NCBI RefSeq assembly: GCF_027625935.1
Contig: NZ_CP115300.1
Location: forward strand, 6,014,001 to 6,078,000
DNA from: Streptomyces camelliae
GTDB lineage: Bacteria > Actinomycetota > Actinomycetes > Streptomycetales > Streptomycetaceae
Direction of reading: 5' to 3'
Length of the DNA stretch: 64,000 bases
In this document: positions 1-7,022 of the stretch, one piece after another
Layout of the letters: every line of letters begins with the position of its first letter
Numbering within the stretch: the stretch's first letter is position 1
The notes under the pieces: model-generated
What the model was told of the DNA's origin: nothing
The model's database searches: none
The model's input: the letters and a program-made list of their open reading frames with translations, nothing else
Position numbers and translations under genes: made by a program

Positions 1-104
1 TCGAGACGCAAGCGCCGCGCCGGATCACCGCCGGGGAGCGCGAGTTCCTCCAGCAGTACACCGACGACGCGGACGGCGCCGACGAGGAGGCCGCCGCGGC
101 ATGA
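1..104 (+). CDS. Unknown protein, 3' end only
   Basis: A reading frame open from the window edge ends in TGA at 102-104. The visible 33 residues are polar and acidic, ending in DADGADEEAAAA, with no recognisable domain. Its stop overlaps the ATG of the next gene (ATGA), so the two are probably co-transcribed and translationally coupled. The frame is supported by the overlap and by G/C in third positions. Function cannot be judged from this tail. Confidence 0.6.
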   Translation, partial: ETQAPRRITAGEREFLQQYTDDADGADEEAAAA

Positions 105-778
105 CCGTGCTGCACCTCGTCGACGAGACGGAGGCGGCCGACCTCGCCGCCTTCCTCTCCCGGCTGCTCCACTACGACCGTGGAGCGGCTGTACGGCTCC
201 AGGCGGCGGGCACCGCGCTCGCCGTCTTCGGGCGGCCGCCCTCCTTCGAGGTGCTGGCCGTGCGCGCGGTGCGGCTGGCGAAGCCGTACGAGGACGGGCT
301 CGACGTCACCCTCGACGTGACCGTCTCCGCCGGTGAGCTGCTGGAGTCCGTGGACGAGCGCGCGGCCACCGCCGCCGTACCGGCCGCCGTCACCGGCCCG
401 CCGTGGGCCGGGGTGCTGCCGCCGCGCGGCGGCTGGACGCCCGAGCCGGGGCTGCCCGCCCCGGACGCGCTGCGGGCGACCGTGGCCGCCGCGGTCAGCG
501 AATTCCGGTCCCGTACCGAGGAGTTGGCGCCGGACGGTCGTACCCGCGCCGAACTCGACCGGATCGGGCGGGACATCTGGTCCCGGGAGATCGGCCGGAC
601 CGGCCTCCCGGTACGGGCCGTGCACGCGGCCCAGTCCCTGGGCTTCCTGCGGCCGGGGACCGAGGCCGCCGACACCGGGCTGTTCTCGTCCGGCGCGTGG
701 CTGCGGCTGCGCACCCCGTACGGCTCCGTCGTCGTCCGGCGGGCCGGACTCGGCCCGCTCGGCATCAGCGTCCGCTGA
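101..778 (+). CDS. Conserved unknown protein, 225 aa
   Basis: I do not recognise this protein. It is a 225-residue soluble-looking polypeptide without signal peptide or membrane helix. The N-terminal half is Ala/Val/Leu rich (HYDRGAAVRLQ, FEVLAVRAVRL); a Pro/Gly segment around residues 100-120 (PPWAGVLPPRGGW) separates it from a helical C-terminal half with a charged stretch (RAELDRIGRDIWSREIG). The ATG overlaps the stop of the upstream gene, which fixes the start and indicates coupling. Third-position G/C is very high, so this frame, rather than the long antisense frame across the same DNA, is coding. The 3' end, including the stop codon, is repeated downstream. Confidence 0.75.
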   Translation: MTVLHLVDETEAADLAAFLSRLLHYDRGAAVRLQAAGTALAVFGRPPSFEVLAVRAVRLAKPYEDGLDVTLDVTVSAGELLESVDERAATAAVPAAVTGPPWAGVLPPRGGWTPEPGLPAPDALRATVAAAVSEFRSRTEELAPDGRTRAELDRIGRDIWSREIGRTGLPVRAVHAAQSLGFLRPGTEAADTGLFSSGAWLRLRTPYGSVVVRRAGLGPLGISVR

Positions 779-849
779 ACCTGCGGAAACTACGGAACAG
801 CGTCCCGCTCAACCTGCACTGCGGAGCAGCGTCCCGCTGAACCTACGGA
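767..849 (+). repeat. Tandem repeats of a gene 3' end including its stop codon
   Basis: A unit beginning AGCGTCC(C)GCT(G/C)AACCT starts at 767, 799 and 828, with spacings of 32 and 29 bases. The first copy contains the TGA at 776-778 that ends the preceding gene; the third also has TGA in the same place, while the second reads CTCAACC. A CGGAA/CGGAG segment follows each core. The copies fill most of the gap to the convergent hemoglobin gene. No function is evident; slippage duplication is the simplest origin. Confidence 0.7.
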
Positions 850-859
850 ATCCGCCGGC

Positions 860-1264
860 TCACTCCGGGGTGTTGATCATCGACTGGGCGGCGTACGTCA
901 GGTAGTTCCACAGTGTCCGCTCGTGCTCCTCGGACAGCCCGAGCTCGTCGACGGCCGCCCGCATGTGCTTCAGCCACGCGTCGTGCGCCGCCCGGTCCAC
1001 CACGAACGGGGCGTGCCGCATGCGCAGCCGGGGGTGGCCGCGGTTCTCGCTGTATGTCGTGGGGCCGCCCCAGTACTGCATCAGGAACAGCGCCAGCCGC
1101 TCCTCGGCCGGGCCCAGGTCCTCCTCGGGGTACATGGGCCGCAGGAGCGGGTCCTCGGCGACCCCCTCGTAGAAACGGTGGACCAGCCGACGGAAGGTCT
1201 CCTCCCCGCCGACCTGCTCGTAGAAGGTCTGCTCCTGAAGCGTGCCGCGCCGAATCTCGGTCAC
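860..1264 (-). CDS. glbO: Group II truncated hemoglobin
   Basis: A cytoplasmic 2-over-2 globin of the trHbO type, a heme protein linked in actinobacteria to oxygen and NO/peroxide chemistry. The whole 134-residue product matches the family: YWGGPTTYSENRGHPRLRMRH carries the conserved region before the proximal heme-ligand His, about H84, and W97 (DAWLKH) is in the place of the group II TrpG8. I chose GTG at 1264 because GAGG lies nine bases upstream; a second GTG at 1279 would add MRQSN but has its purine run only three bases away. The length is close to other trHbO proteins. It is transcribed away from the methyltransferase gene and converges on the gene ending at 778. Confidence 0.93.
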   Translation of the reverse strand: MTEIRRGTLQEQTFYEQVGGEETFRRLVHRFYEGVAEDPLLRPMYPEEDLGPAEERLALFLMQYWGGPTTYSENRGHPRLRMRHAPFVVDRAAHDAWLKHMRAAVDELGLSEEHERTLWNYLTYAAQSMINTPE

Positions 1265-1415
1265 GTTGGATTGCCTCACTTCTCTTGCCGGTCCACCCCG
1301 AGGCTGTTCGGCCGGGGGTCCGGGGGTTGTCCCCCGGGAATTGCAGTACCTGTCTATCGTCTCAGACCGGGTGACCCAGGACTCAAGGCTTAGGACCCCG
1401 CGGCCGTCCCGCCCC

Positions 1416-1421
1416 TACTGT
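1416..1421 (+). promoter_or_regulatory. Candidate leaderless -10 element
   Basis: TACTGT lies exactly six bases before the ATG at 1428, and the only purines in between (GGAGCC) are too close to serve as a ribosome binding site. This arrangement is the known signature of leaderless transcription in actinobacteria. No good -35 is visible. Confidence 0.45.
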
Positions 1422-1427
1422 GGAGCC

Positions 1428-2408
1428 ATGGGCGCCTACGACACCGAGACCGACGCGCTGGCCGCCGACGCGCGGGCCGGGCTGGTGCGGGAGATCGACG
1501 CCGAGGGGATCTGGGACGAGGCCCCGGTGTGGCGGGAGGCGTTCGCCGCCGTGCCCCGGCATCTGTTCGTGCCGTACTACTACGTCGCCGGGCCGCGCGG
1601 TTACGAACGCCGCTGGGGCGAGAGCCCCGATCCACGGGCCCGCGAGCGCTGGGTGCGCGGCGCCTACGCGGACGCCCCGCTGGCCACCCGGCTGCGCGAC
1701 GGCGAACTGGTCTCCTCCAGCAGCCAGCCCTCCCTGATGGCCCGCATGCTGGTCGCGCTGCGCGTCGAGGACGGGAACCGGGTCCTGGAGGTCGGCGCCG
1801 GCACCGGCTGGAACGCGGCCTTGCTGGCCCACCGGCTCGGCGCCGACGACCTCGTCACCACGATCGACCTGGAACCGGAGATCACCGAGTCCGCCCGCCG
1901 GCATCTGGAGGCGGCCGGCCACCGCCCGGTCGTCGTGGTCACCGGCGACGGCGCGCGCGGGGTGCCCGAACGCGCCCCCTTCGACCGGATCATCGCCACC
2001 TGCGCGCTGCCCACGGTCCCGCGCGCCTGGCTCGCCCAGTGCCGCCCCGGCGCCCGGATCCTCACCCCGCTGGCGACCGGCGTGCTGGCGCTGACGGTCC
2101 GGGACCCGGCACACGCCGAGGGCCGCTTCCTGCCGACGGCCGCCTACTTCGTCCCGCTGCGCGGCGAGGTCAGGCCGGAGCCGCTGGGGGTGTCGCTCGC
2201 CGTGCTGCCGGGCCGGGTCCGCGAGCAGGAGACGTTCCGCTTCCTGCTCACCCTGACCCGGCACACCCTCGATCCGCGCGAGGCCGGGGCGCTGTGGGAG
2301 CGCGAGGGCATGCCGGGGCGCGAGCGCTACGGCGTCACGGTCGGCGGCGAGCACGCCTGGGCGTGGCTGGACGACCCGGAGGGGCCGTACGTCTGGCCCC
2401 TCCCCTGA
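1428..2408 (+). CDS. PCMT-like SAM-dependent methyltransferase
   Basis: A 326-residue protein of the protein-L-isoaspartate O-methyltransferase type, which methylates damaged isoaspartyl residues, or a relative acting on another protein or peptide. The SAM-binding motif I is seen as VLEVGAGTGWNAALLA (about residue 121), preceded by the substrate-proximal SSSSQPSLMARML segment typical of PCMT. About 100 residues follow the catalytic fold, as in the longer Streptomyces homologues. ATG at 1428 is chosen because the homologous region starts just after it; the open frame upstream to 1242 looks non-coding. It converges on the FHA gene with only 16 bases between stops. Confidence 0.85.
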   Translation: MGAYDTETDALAADARAGLVREIDAEGIWDEAPVWREAFAAVPRHLFVPYYYVAGPRGYERRWGESPDPRARERWVRGAYADAPLATRLRDGELVSSSSQPSLMARMLVALRVEDGNRVLEVGAGTGWNAALLAHRLGADDLVTTIDLEPEITESARRHLEAAGHRPVVVVTGDGARGVPERAPFDRIIATCALPTVPRAWLAQCRPGARILTPLATGVLALTVRDPAHAEGRFLPTAAYFVPLRGEVRPEPLGVSLAVLPGRVREQETFRFLLTLTRHTLDPREAGALWEREGMPGRERYGVTVGGEHAWAWLDDPEGPYVWPLP

Positions 2409-2424
2409 ACAGCTCCGGACCGGC

Positions 2425-4125
2425 TCAGCCCCGGCGGATGGTGATCGTCGTCCAGGCGCCCACGTGCACCCGGTCACCGTCCTGCAGCGGGACCGGCACG
2501 AACGGCTGGATAGGCTCGTCGGAGCCGTTGACCGTGGTGCCGTTGGTCGAGTTCTGGTCGACGACCGCCCAGCTGCCGTCCGGCTGCTGGACCAGCATCG
2601 CGTGCTGGTGCGAGACGCCCGGGTCCTCCGGCGGCACCGACAGGTCGATGTCGGGGGTGTCGCCGGTGGAGTGCCGGCGGCGGCCGATGCTGACCTGGTT
2701 GCCGCTGAGCGTGCGCTGCTGCTCGGGTGAGTACGCGGGCAGGTTGAGCCCCGCGGCCTCGGGGCCCGAGCGCTGCATCATCGCCATGAAGTACTCGCGG
2801 TCGGGGCCGATGGTCGCCGTCCAGGTGACCGGACCCGCGGGCTGCTGCGGGAAGCCGGGGCCGGGCGGGGGCGGGGCCTGCGTCGAGCCGGGCTGCGGGT
2901 AGCCGTAACCACCGCCCGGACCGCCCGGACCGCCCGGACCTCCGGGACCACCAGGACCTCCGGCGGGGCCGGTGGACGACGGCGGGGAGATCACCCAGTC
3001 GTCGTCACCGCCGCCGAACGAGGGACCGCCGCCGGGCGGGCCGCCCACCGGGGGCCGGCCGCTCTCGCGCGGGAACGCGGGCGGCGCGGGCGGTGCGGAC
3101 GGACCCGACTGCTGGAACGCCTGCGGCGCACCGCCGGGGCCCGCACCGGGACCGGCGGGCGGGGTCGGCCCGGGCGGCGGAGGCACCGGACGCGACGGGT
3201 CGCCGCCGAAGCCGGAGGGGCCGCCCTGAGGCGCGCCGGGAGCGGAGGGCTCACGACCGAAGGGAGCGCCGGGACCGGCCGGCGACGGCTCACGCCCGAA
3301 GGACGGCGGACCGGCGGGGCCACCGGGACGGGACGACGGCTCTCGCCCGAACGACGGGGGACCGGCGGGGCCACCGGGACCACCGGGACCTTGACCAGGA
3401 CCCTGCCCCGGACCGCCACCGAACCCGGAGGAACCGGAAGGACCACCGGCGCCGGGACCCTGCCCCGGACCGCCACCGAACCCGCCCGGACCCTGCCCCG
3501 GACCGGCACCGAAGCCGCCCGGACCCTGCCCGGGACCGCTACCGAAGCCGGACGGACCACCAGGACCGCCAGGACCACCAGCACCGCCCGGGCCACCCGG
3601 GCCACCCGGGCCACCCGGGCCCGGGGTCGTCGGCGGGCCGGCCGGTGGGCGTTCAGTGCCGAACGGGGTCGGGCCCGACGGCTCGCTGCCGAAGGACGGG
3701 ATCGGCTCGGCGGGGCGGTTCATCTGCGAGGGCCGCGAGCCCTGGTACTCGTACCCGTCACCGCCGCCGTACGTCGCGCTCGGCGGCTGGAAACGGGGCT
3801 GGGGCGGGCGCGGGGCGGCCGGGGTGTACGACGTGGCCGTGTTGGTCAGGAAGTTCCACCGGCACTCCTCGCAGAAGGGCGCGCCGCCCTCGCGGGGCGT
3901 GCGGCACTGCGGGCACAGCTCCGGCTCCGGAGCCGACCCGGCCGGCGGGCGTGCGCCGGCCTGGGCACCGGGGCCGCCGGGCCCGGCGGGCGGCGGGAAG
4001 CCGTAACCGCCCGCGGGCGGGGGCGGCGGGGGAGGGGGCGGAGGTACGGCACCGGCCATGCGGTGACCGCAGACCTCGCACCAGTCGTCGGAACCCGACT
4101 GGTGTCCGTTCGGGCAGGTCGGCAT
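2425..4125 (-). CDS. FHA-domain protein with zinc ribbons and Gly/Pro repeats
   Basis: Last gene of the PknG operon, 566 aa. The N terminus has a zinc ribbon (CPNGH...CEVCG, residues 4-20) and a second near residue 75 (CPQCR...CEEC). Then comes a very long Gly/Pro/Gln linker (about 130-420) with repeats of the type FGxGPGQGPG and GPPSFGREPS. The last 110 residues form a forkhead-associated domain: SIGRRRHS, VSHQHAML and NSTNGTTVNG hold the conserved Arg, Ser-His and Asn that bind phosphothreonine. By analogy with GarA/OdhI, it is the likely effector read by, or phosphorylated by, the operon kinase. Those known effectors are short and have an N-terminal TT motif, which is not evident here. ATG 4125 has GGGAAG upstream. 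Confidence 0.9.
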   Translation of the reverse strand: MPTCPNGHQSGSDDWCEVCGHRMAGAVPPPPPPPPPPAGGYGFPPPAGPGGPGAQAGARPPAGSAPEPELCPQCRTPREGGAPFCEECRWNFLTNTATSYTPAAPRPPQPRFQPPSATYGGGDGYEYQGSRPSQMNRPAEPIPSFGSEPSGPTPFGTERPPAGPPTTPGPGGPGGPGGPGGAGGPGGPGGPSGFGSGPGQGPGGFGAGPGQGPGGFGGGPGQGPGAGGPSGSSGFGGGPGQGPGQGPGGPGGPAGPPSFGREPSSRPGGPAGPPSFGREPSPAGPGAPFGREPSAPGAPQGGPSGFGGDPSRPVPPPPGPTPPAGPGAGPGGAPQAFQQSGPSAPPAPPAFPRESGRPPVGGPPGGGPSFGGGDDDWVISPPSSTGPAGGPGGPGGPGGPGGPGGGYGYPQPGSTQAPPPPGPGFPQQPAGPVTWTATIGPDREYFMAMMQRSGPEAAGLNLPAYSPEQQRTLSGNQVSIGRRRHSTGDTPDIDLSVPPEDPGVSHQHAMLVQQPDGSWAVVDQNSTNGTTVNGSDEPIQPFVPVPLQDGDRVHVGAWTTITIRRG

Positions 4126-4158
4126 GTCGGCGCTTCCCTTTCTCCTACGTTTCCAGGG

Positions 4159-5535
4159 TCACTTCTTTACACGAACAGTCTTTGTGGACCGGGTCTCCAG
4201 AGTCATCTCGTCCGCCTCCGCGACCTTCGTCTTCAACCGCACAGTACCTGTCGCGGCGTCGACCACGTCCACCACCTTCGCAAGCAGTTTCGCAGTATCC
4301 GCGTTCCCAGAGGCGCTGGCGAGCTGAACCGCCCGCCCCAGTTTGGCCGTTGCTCCATCGAAATCGCCCGCTTTGCGAAGGTCAAGGCCTTGCTGGATGG
4401 CTTGCGCCAGTTCGGCCTGCCCGGTGTAGTGGGCGACTTGGGGATTGATGGAGGTGGAGGCCGTCATGTCGTCGGTCCAGACCGCCCGTACGAGGCCCTG
4501 CGCGCCGAGGTTCTGTACCGATCCTCCCCCACGCTCGGCTTCGCTCGCGCGGGAGGTGCCCCCAGGTTGTGGCACGACCAGCGACACCCGCGCGGCCAGC
4601 ATCTCCTGGCCGATCCCGGCCGGCGGGACCTCCACGCACACGTGGTAGTCGCGGGACTCGTCGCCCCAGGAGCCGGTCGGATAGTCGCCGGCGCGCGGTC
4701 CGGCCTCGGTGCGCCGGACGGTCAAGTCCTCGACGGTGGGCGCGACTTGCTTCACGTACCGGATGCTCGTGCCGACCGGCGTCCACACCCGCAGGGCGAC
4801 GTCGGCGACCTCCTTGCCCATCGCCGTCTCCATCATCCGCGTGAAGTCGGCCGCGAGGCCTGCCGGGTCGGCGACGATGTCGGCGGTGCCGAGGAGCGCG
4901 GAGGCGATCCCTGTGACTTCTTTCACTTCCCAGTCGGTGCCCACCCCGCGGGCGTCACAGGTGAACCGTCCGGCACACGCCTCCAGCGCTGCCCGCAGAT
5001 CCTCCGGGGACTCGTGCTCGTTGCGGCCGTCGGTGAGCAGGATGCCGTGCCGGATGGTGACGTCCGCCGAGGACAACAGCCGGTCGGCGAGCCGCAGCCA
5101 GGTCCCGATCGCCGTACCGCCGCCCGCGCTGAGCCTGCGCAGCGCCTGCTTGGCCTGTTCGCGGGTGGTGGCGTCGGCGATCGCGAGCCGTCCGGCGCCG
5201 GGATAGACCTCCTGGGCCACGTGCGTGCCGCCGATCACCGCGAAGTGCGTGCCGTCGCGCAGGGCGTCGATCGCGGCGGCCGTGGCGTCGCGGGCGCCGC
5301 GCATCTTGGTCGGCGGGTAGTCCATCGAGCCGGAGCAGTCGACCATGAGCGCCACGGCGGCGGACGGACCGTGGCCCTGCGGATACACCTGGGACACGGC
5401 GCTGCCGATCGTGCCCCCGCCGGTCGCCGTCACCGTGACGATCGCGTTGACCTCACGGCCGCCTTCCGGCAGATACGCGTTCTGGTAGACGTCCATCGAG
5501 AACTGAGGCACGCTCGACTTCGAGAAATTGGCCAT
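4159..5535 (-). CDS. VWA-domain protein
   Basis: A 458-residue protein with a von Willebrand factor A domain starting near residue 60: MVDCSGSMD carries the metal-ion-dependent adhesion motif DxSxS, and TDGRNEH a later MIDAS-region residue set. N-terminal residues 1-60 are beta-rich (QFSMDVYQNAYLPEG). The C-terminal 90 residues are helical and tetratricopeptide-like (AIQQGLDLRKAGDFDGATAKL), ending in a Thr/Lys tail, TRSTKTVRVKK. There is no signal peptide, so it acts in the cytoplasm, probably as a scaffold or partner. It lies 101 bases after the phosphatase and 33 before the FHA gene, consistent with one operon. ATG 5535 is preceded by AAGGGGG at a rather long spacing. Confidence 0.9.
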   Translation of the reverse strand: MANFSKSSVPQFSMDVYQNAYLPEGGREVNAIVTVTATGGGTIGSAVSQVYPQGHGPSAAVALMVDCSGSMDYPPTKMRGARDATAAAIDALRDGTHFAVIGGTHVAQEVYPGAGRLAIADATTREQAKQALRRLSAGGGTAIGTWLRLADRLLSSADVTIRHGILLTDGRNEHESPEDLRAALEACAGRFTCDARGVGTDWEVKEVTGIASALLGTADIVADPAGLAADFTRMMETAMGKEVADVALRVWTPVGTSIRYVKQVAPTVEDLTVRRTEAGPRAGDYPTGSWGDESRDYHVCVEVPPAGIGQEMLAARVSLVVPQPGGTSRASEAERGGGSVQNLGAQGLVRAVWTDDMTASTSINPQVAHYTGQAELAQAIQQGLDLRKAGDFDGATAKLGRAVQLASASGNADTAKLLAKVVDVVDAATGTVRLKTKVAEADEMTLETRSTKTVRVKK

Positions 5536-5636
5536 ACGTACTCAAATCCCCCTTGACCACCCTGTTGATGCAGGGCATGACTGTGAACGGACAGCCCGTC
5601 CCCTCGGGCCCGGCCGGTCCCCTCCGGCCCGCGCCC

Positions 5637-7019
5637 TCAGGCCGATCCTGCCCCCTGCGGCGGCATCGGGAACGGTACGACGGCCACTGTTACGTTGTCG
5701 TGGCCCCCGCCGTCCAGGGCGTGACCGACCAGCACCCGGGCGCTGTGCAGCGGGCGTTCGGCCGCGTCCGCGGGCACCGCCTCGGCCATCTCCCCGGCCG
5801 TCTCGGCGTAGTTCCACAGGCCGTCGGTGCACACGATGACGACACCGGGGCGGTCCGGTTTGAAGGACGCGGTGTGCGGCTCCAGTTCGTAGGCGTCCGC
5901 GCCCAGCCAGCCGGTGATCGCGTGGGCGCGCTCGTCGGCGTACGCCTCGGCCTCGTTCATCAGCCCGGCGGCGACCATCTGCGCGGCCCAGGAGTCGTCC
6001 TCGGTGAGCCGGGCCGCCGGGGCCGTACGGTCGTCCGGCACCCAGTAGGCGCGGCTGTCGCCGACCCAGCCGACCACCAGCAGCCCGGAGGTGACCACCG
6101 CGCCGACGATCGTGCAGGCCGGGGCGTTCTGGTGCGGGGCGTGCTCGCGGGCCGTGGCGGGCTCGTCGGCCAGGGCGTTGACGGCCTGCGCGGCGGCGAC
6201 GATCGCCTCGTGCAGGGCCGCCTGCGGGTGCGTGCCGCGCGGCAGGGCCGCCAGCACCGCGTCCCCGGCCGTCCGGGCGGCGGCCAGCGAGGCGTCGTCG
6301 GGGCGGGTGGCCGAGGAGACGCCGTCGCAGACGATCGCGACGGCCGCCGGGGTGCCGTCGGGCAGCGCGGTGTGGCCGACGGCGAAGGCGTCCTCGTTGC
6401 GGTGGTGGCGCAGCCCGCGGTCGCTGACGGCGGCGACCGGGCCCGACTCCCGCTCCACGTGGTCGCGTTCGCGGGGCTGGGCGTGCCCGCAGTTCTCGCA
6501 GTAGCCGTCGCTGTCCACCCGGCCCGCCCGGCAGGCCACGCACACCTGCGCGGGCTCCTCGGGTACGGCGGGTTCGGCGGCCGGCCGCGGGTCGGGCGCC
6601 TGCAACGGGTACTCCTCGGGCTCCTCGGGCCGGTCGAAGCGCACCCCGGAACCGGCCCGCGGATCCTGCGCGCCGTGTCCGTGTCCGTGTCCGTGCCCGC
6701 GTCCCTGCCCGTGTCCGCTTCCGTGCAGGGGCGTGTCGCCGGAGTCCGTGCCGGGCAGATCGCTCGGCAGATGCACCGCGTCCGGCGCTGCGGAGCCCTC
6801 CTGCTCGGGGGCGGGCCAGGCCACACCGTCCCCGTCGCCTCCGCCGTCGTCCCCGTCCCCGGCGACACCGGTCATGGTGAGCGTCGGATGGTCCTGCGGC
6901 GGCGCGGGTACGACGGAGAGGTCGTACCCGCAGGCTCCGCAGAAGAGGTCACCCGACTCCACGGGCTCCGCGCAGCTCGGGCACTTCGGCAGTGCGGCCT
7001 GCTGGGGCATCTGCGACAT
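5637..7019 (-). CDS. PP2C-family Ser/Thr phosphatase with zinc ribbons
   Basis: A 460-residue metal-dependent protein phosphatase. The catalytic domain fills about residues 200-455, with PPM motifs SDRGLRHHRNEDAF, VCDGVSS, GWVGDSRAYW, CTDGLW and DNVTVAVV supplying the metal-binding Asp residues. The N terminus has a zinc ribbon (CPSCAEP...CGACG) and a second one before the catalytic domain (CVACRAG...CENCG). Between them is a low-complexity acidic region and an HG repeat (about residues 98-118) made from a TCCGTG-type DNA repeat near 6670-6725. It begins three bases after the PknG stop, so the kinase and phosphatase are coupled; it is the natural antagonist of that kinase. Confidence 0.92.
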   Translation of the reverse strand: MSQMPQQAALPKCPSCAEPVESGDLFCGACGYDLSVVPAPPQDHPTLTMTGVAGDGDDGGGDGDGVAWPAPEQEGSAAPDAVHLPSDLPGTDSGDTPLHGSGHGQGRGHGHGHGHGAQDPRAGSGVRFDRPEEPEEYPLQAPDPRPAAEPAVPEEPAQVCVACRAGRVDSDGYCENCGHAQPRERDHVERESGPVAAVSDRGLRHHRNEDAFAVGHTALPDGTPAAVAIVCDGVSSATRPDDASLAAARTAGDAVLAALPRGTHPQAALHEAIVAAAQAVNALADEPATAREHAPHQNAPACTIVGAVVTSGLLVVGWVGDSRAYWVPDDRTAPAARLTEDDSWAAQMVAAGLMNEAEAYADERAHAITGWLGADAYELEPHTASFKPDRPGVVIVCTDGLWNYAETAGEMAEAVPADAAERPLHSARVLVGHALDGGGHDNVTVAVVPFPMPPQGAGSA

Positions 7020-7022
7020 CGA

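Noticed and set aside
1320..1337. Hairpin CCGGGGG-TTGT-CCCCCGG between the globin and methyltransferase starts
   Set aside because: Only seven pairs, between divergent starts where a terminator is not expected; such stems are common by chance at this GC content.
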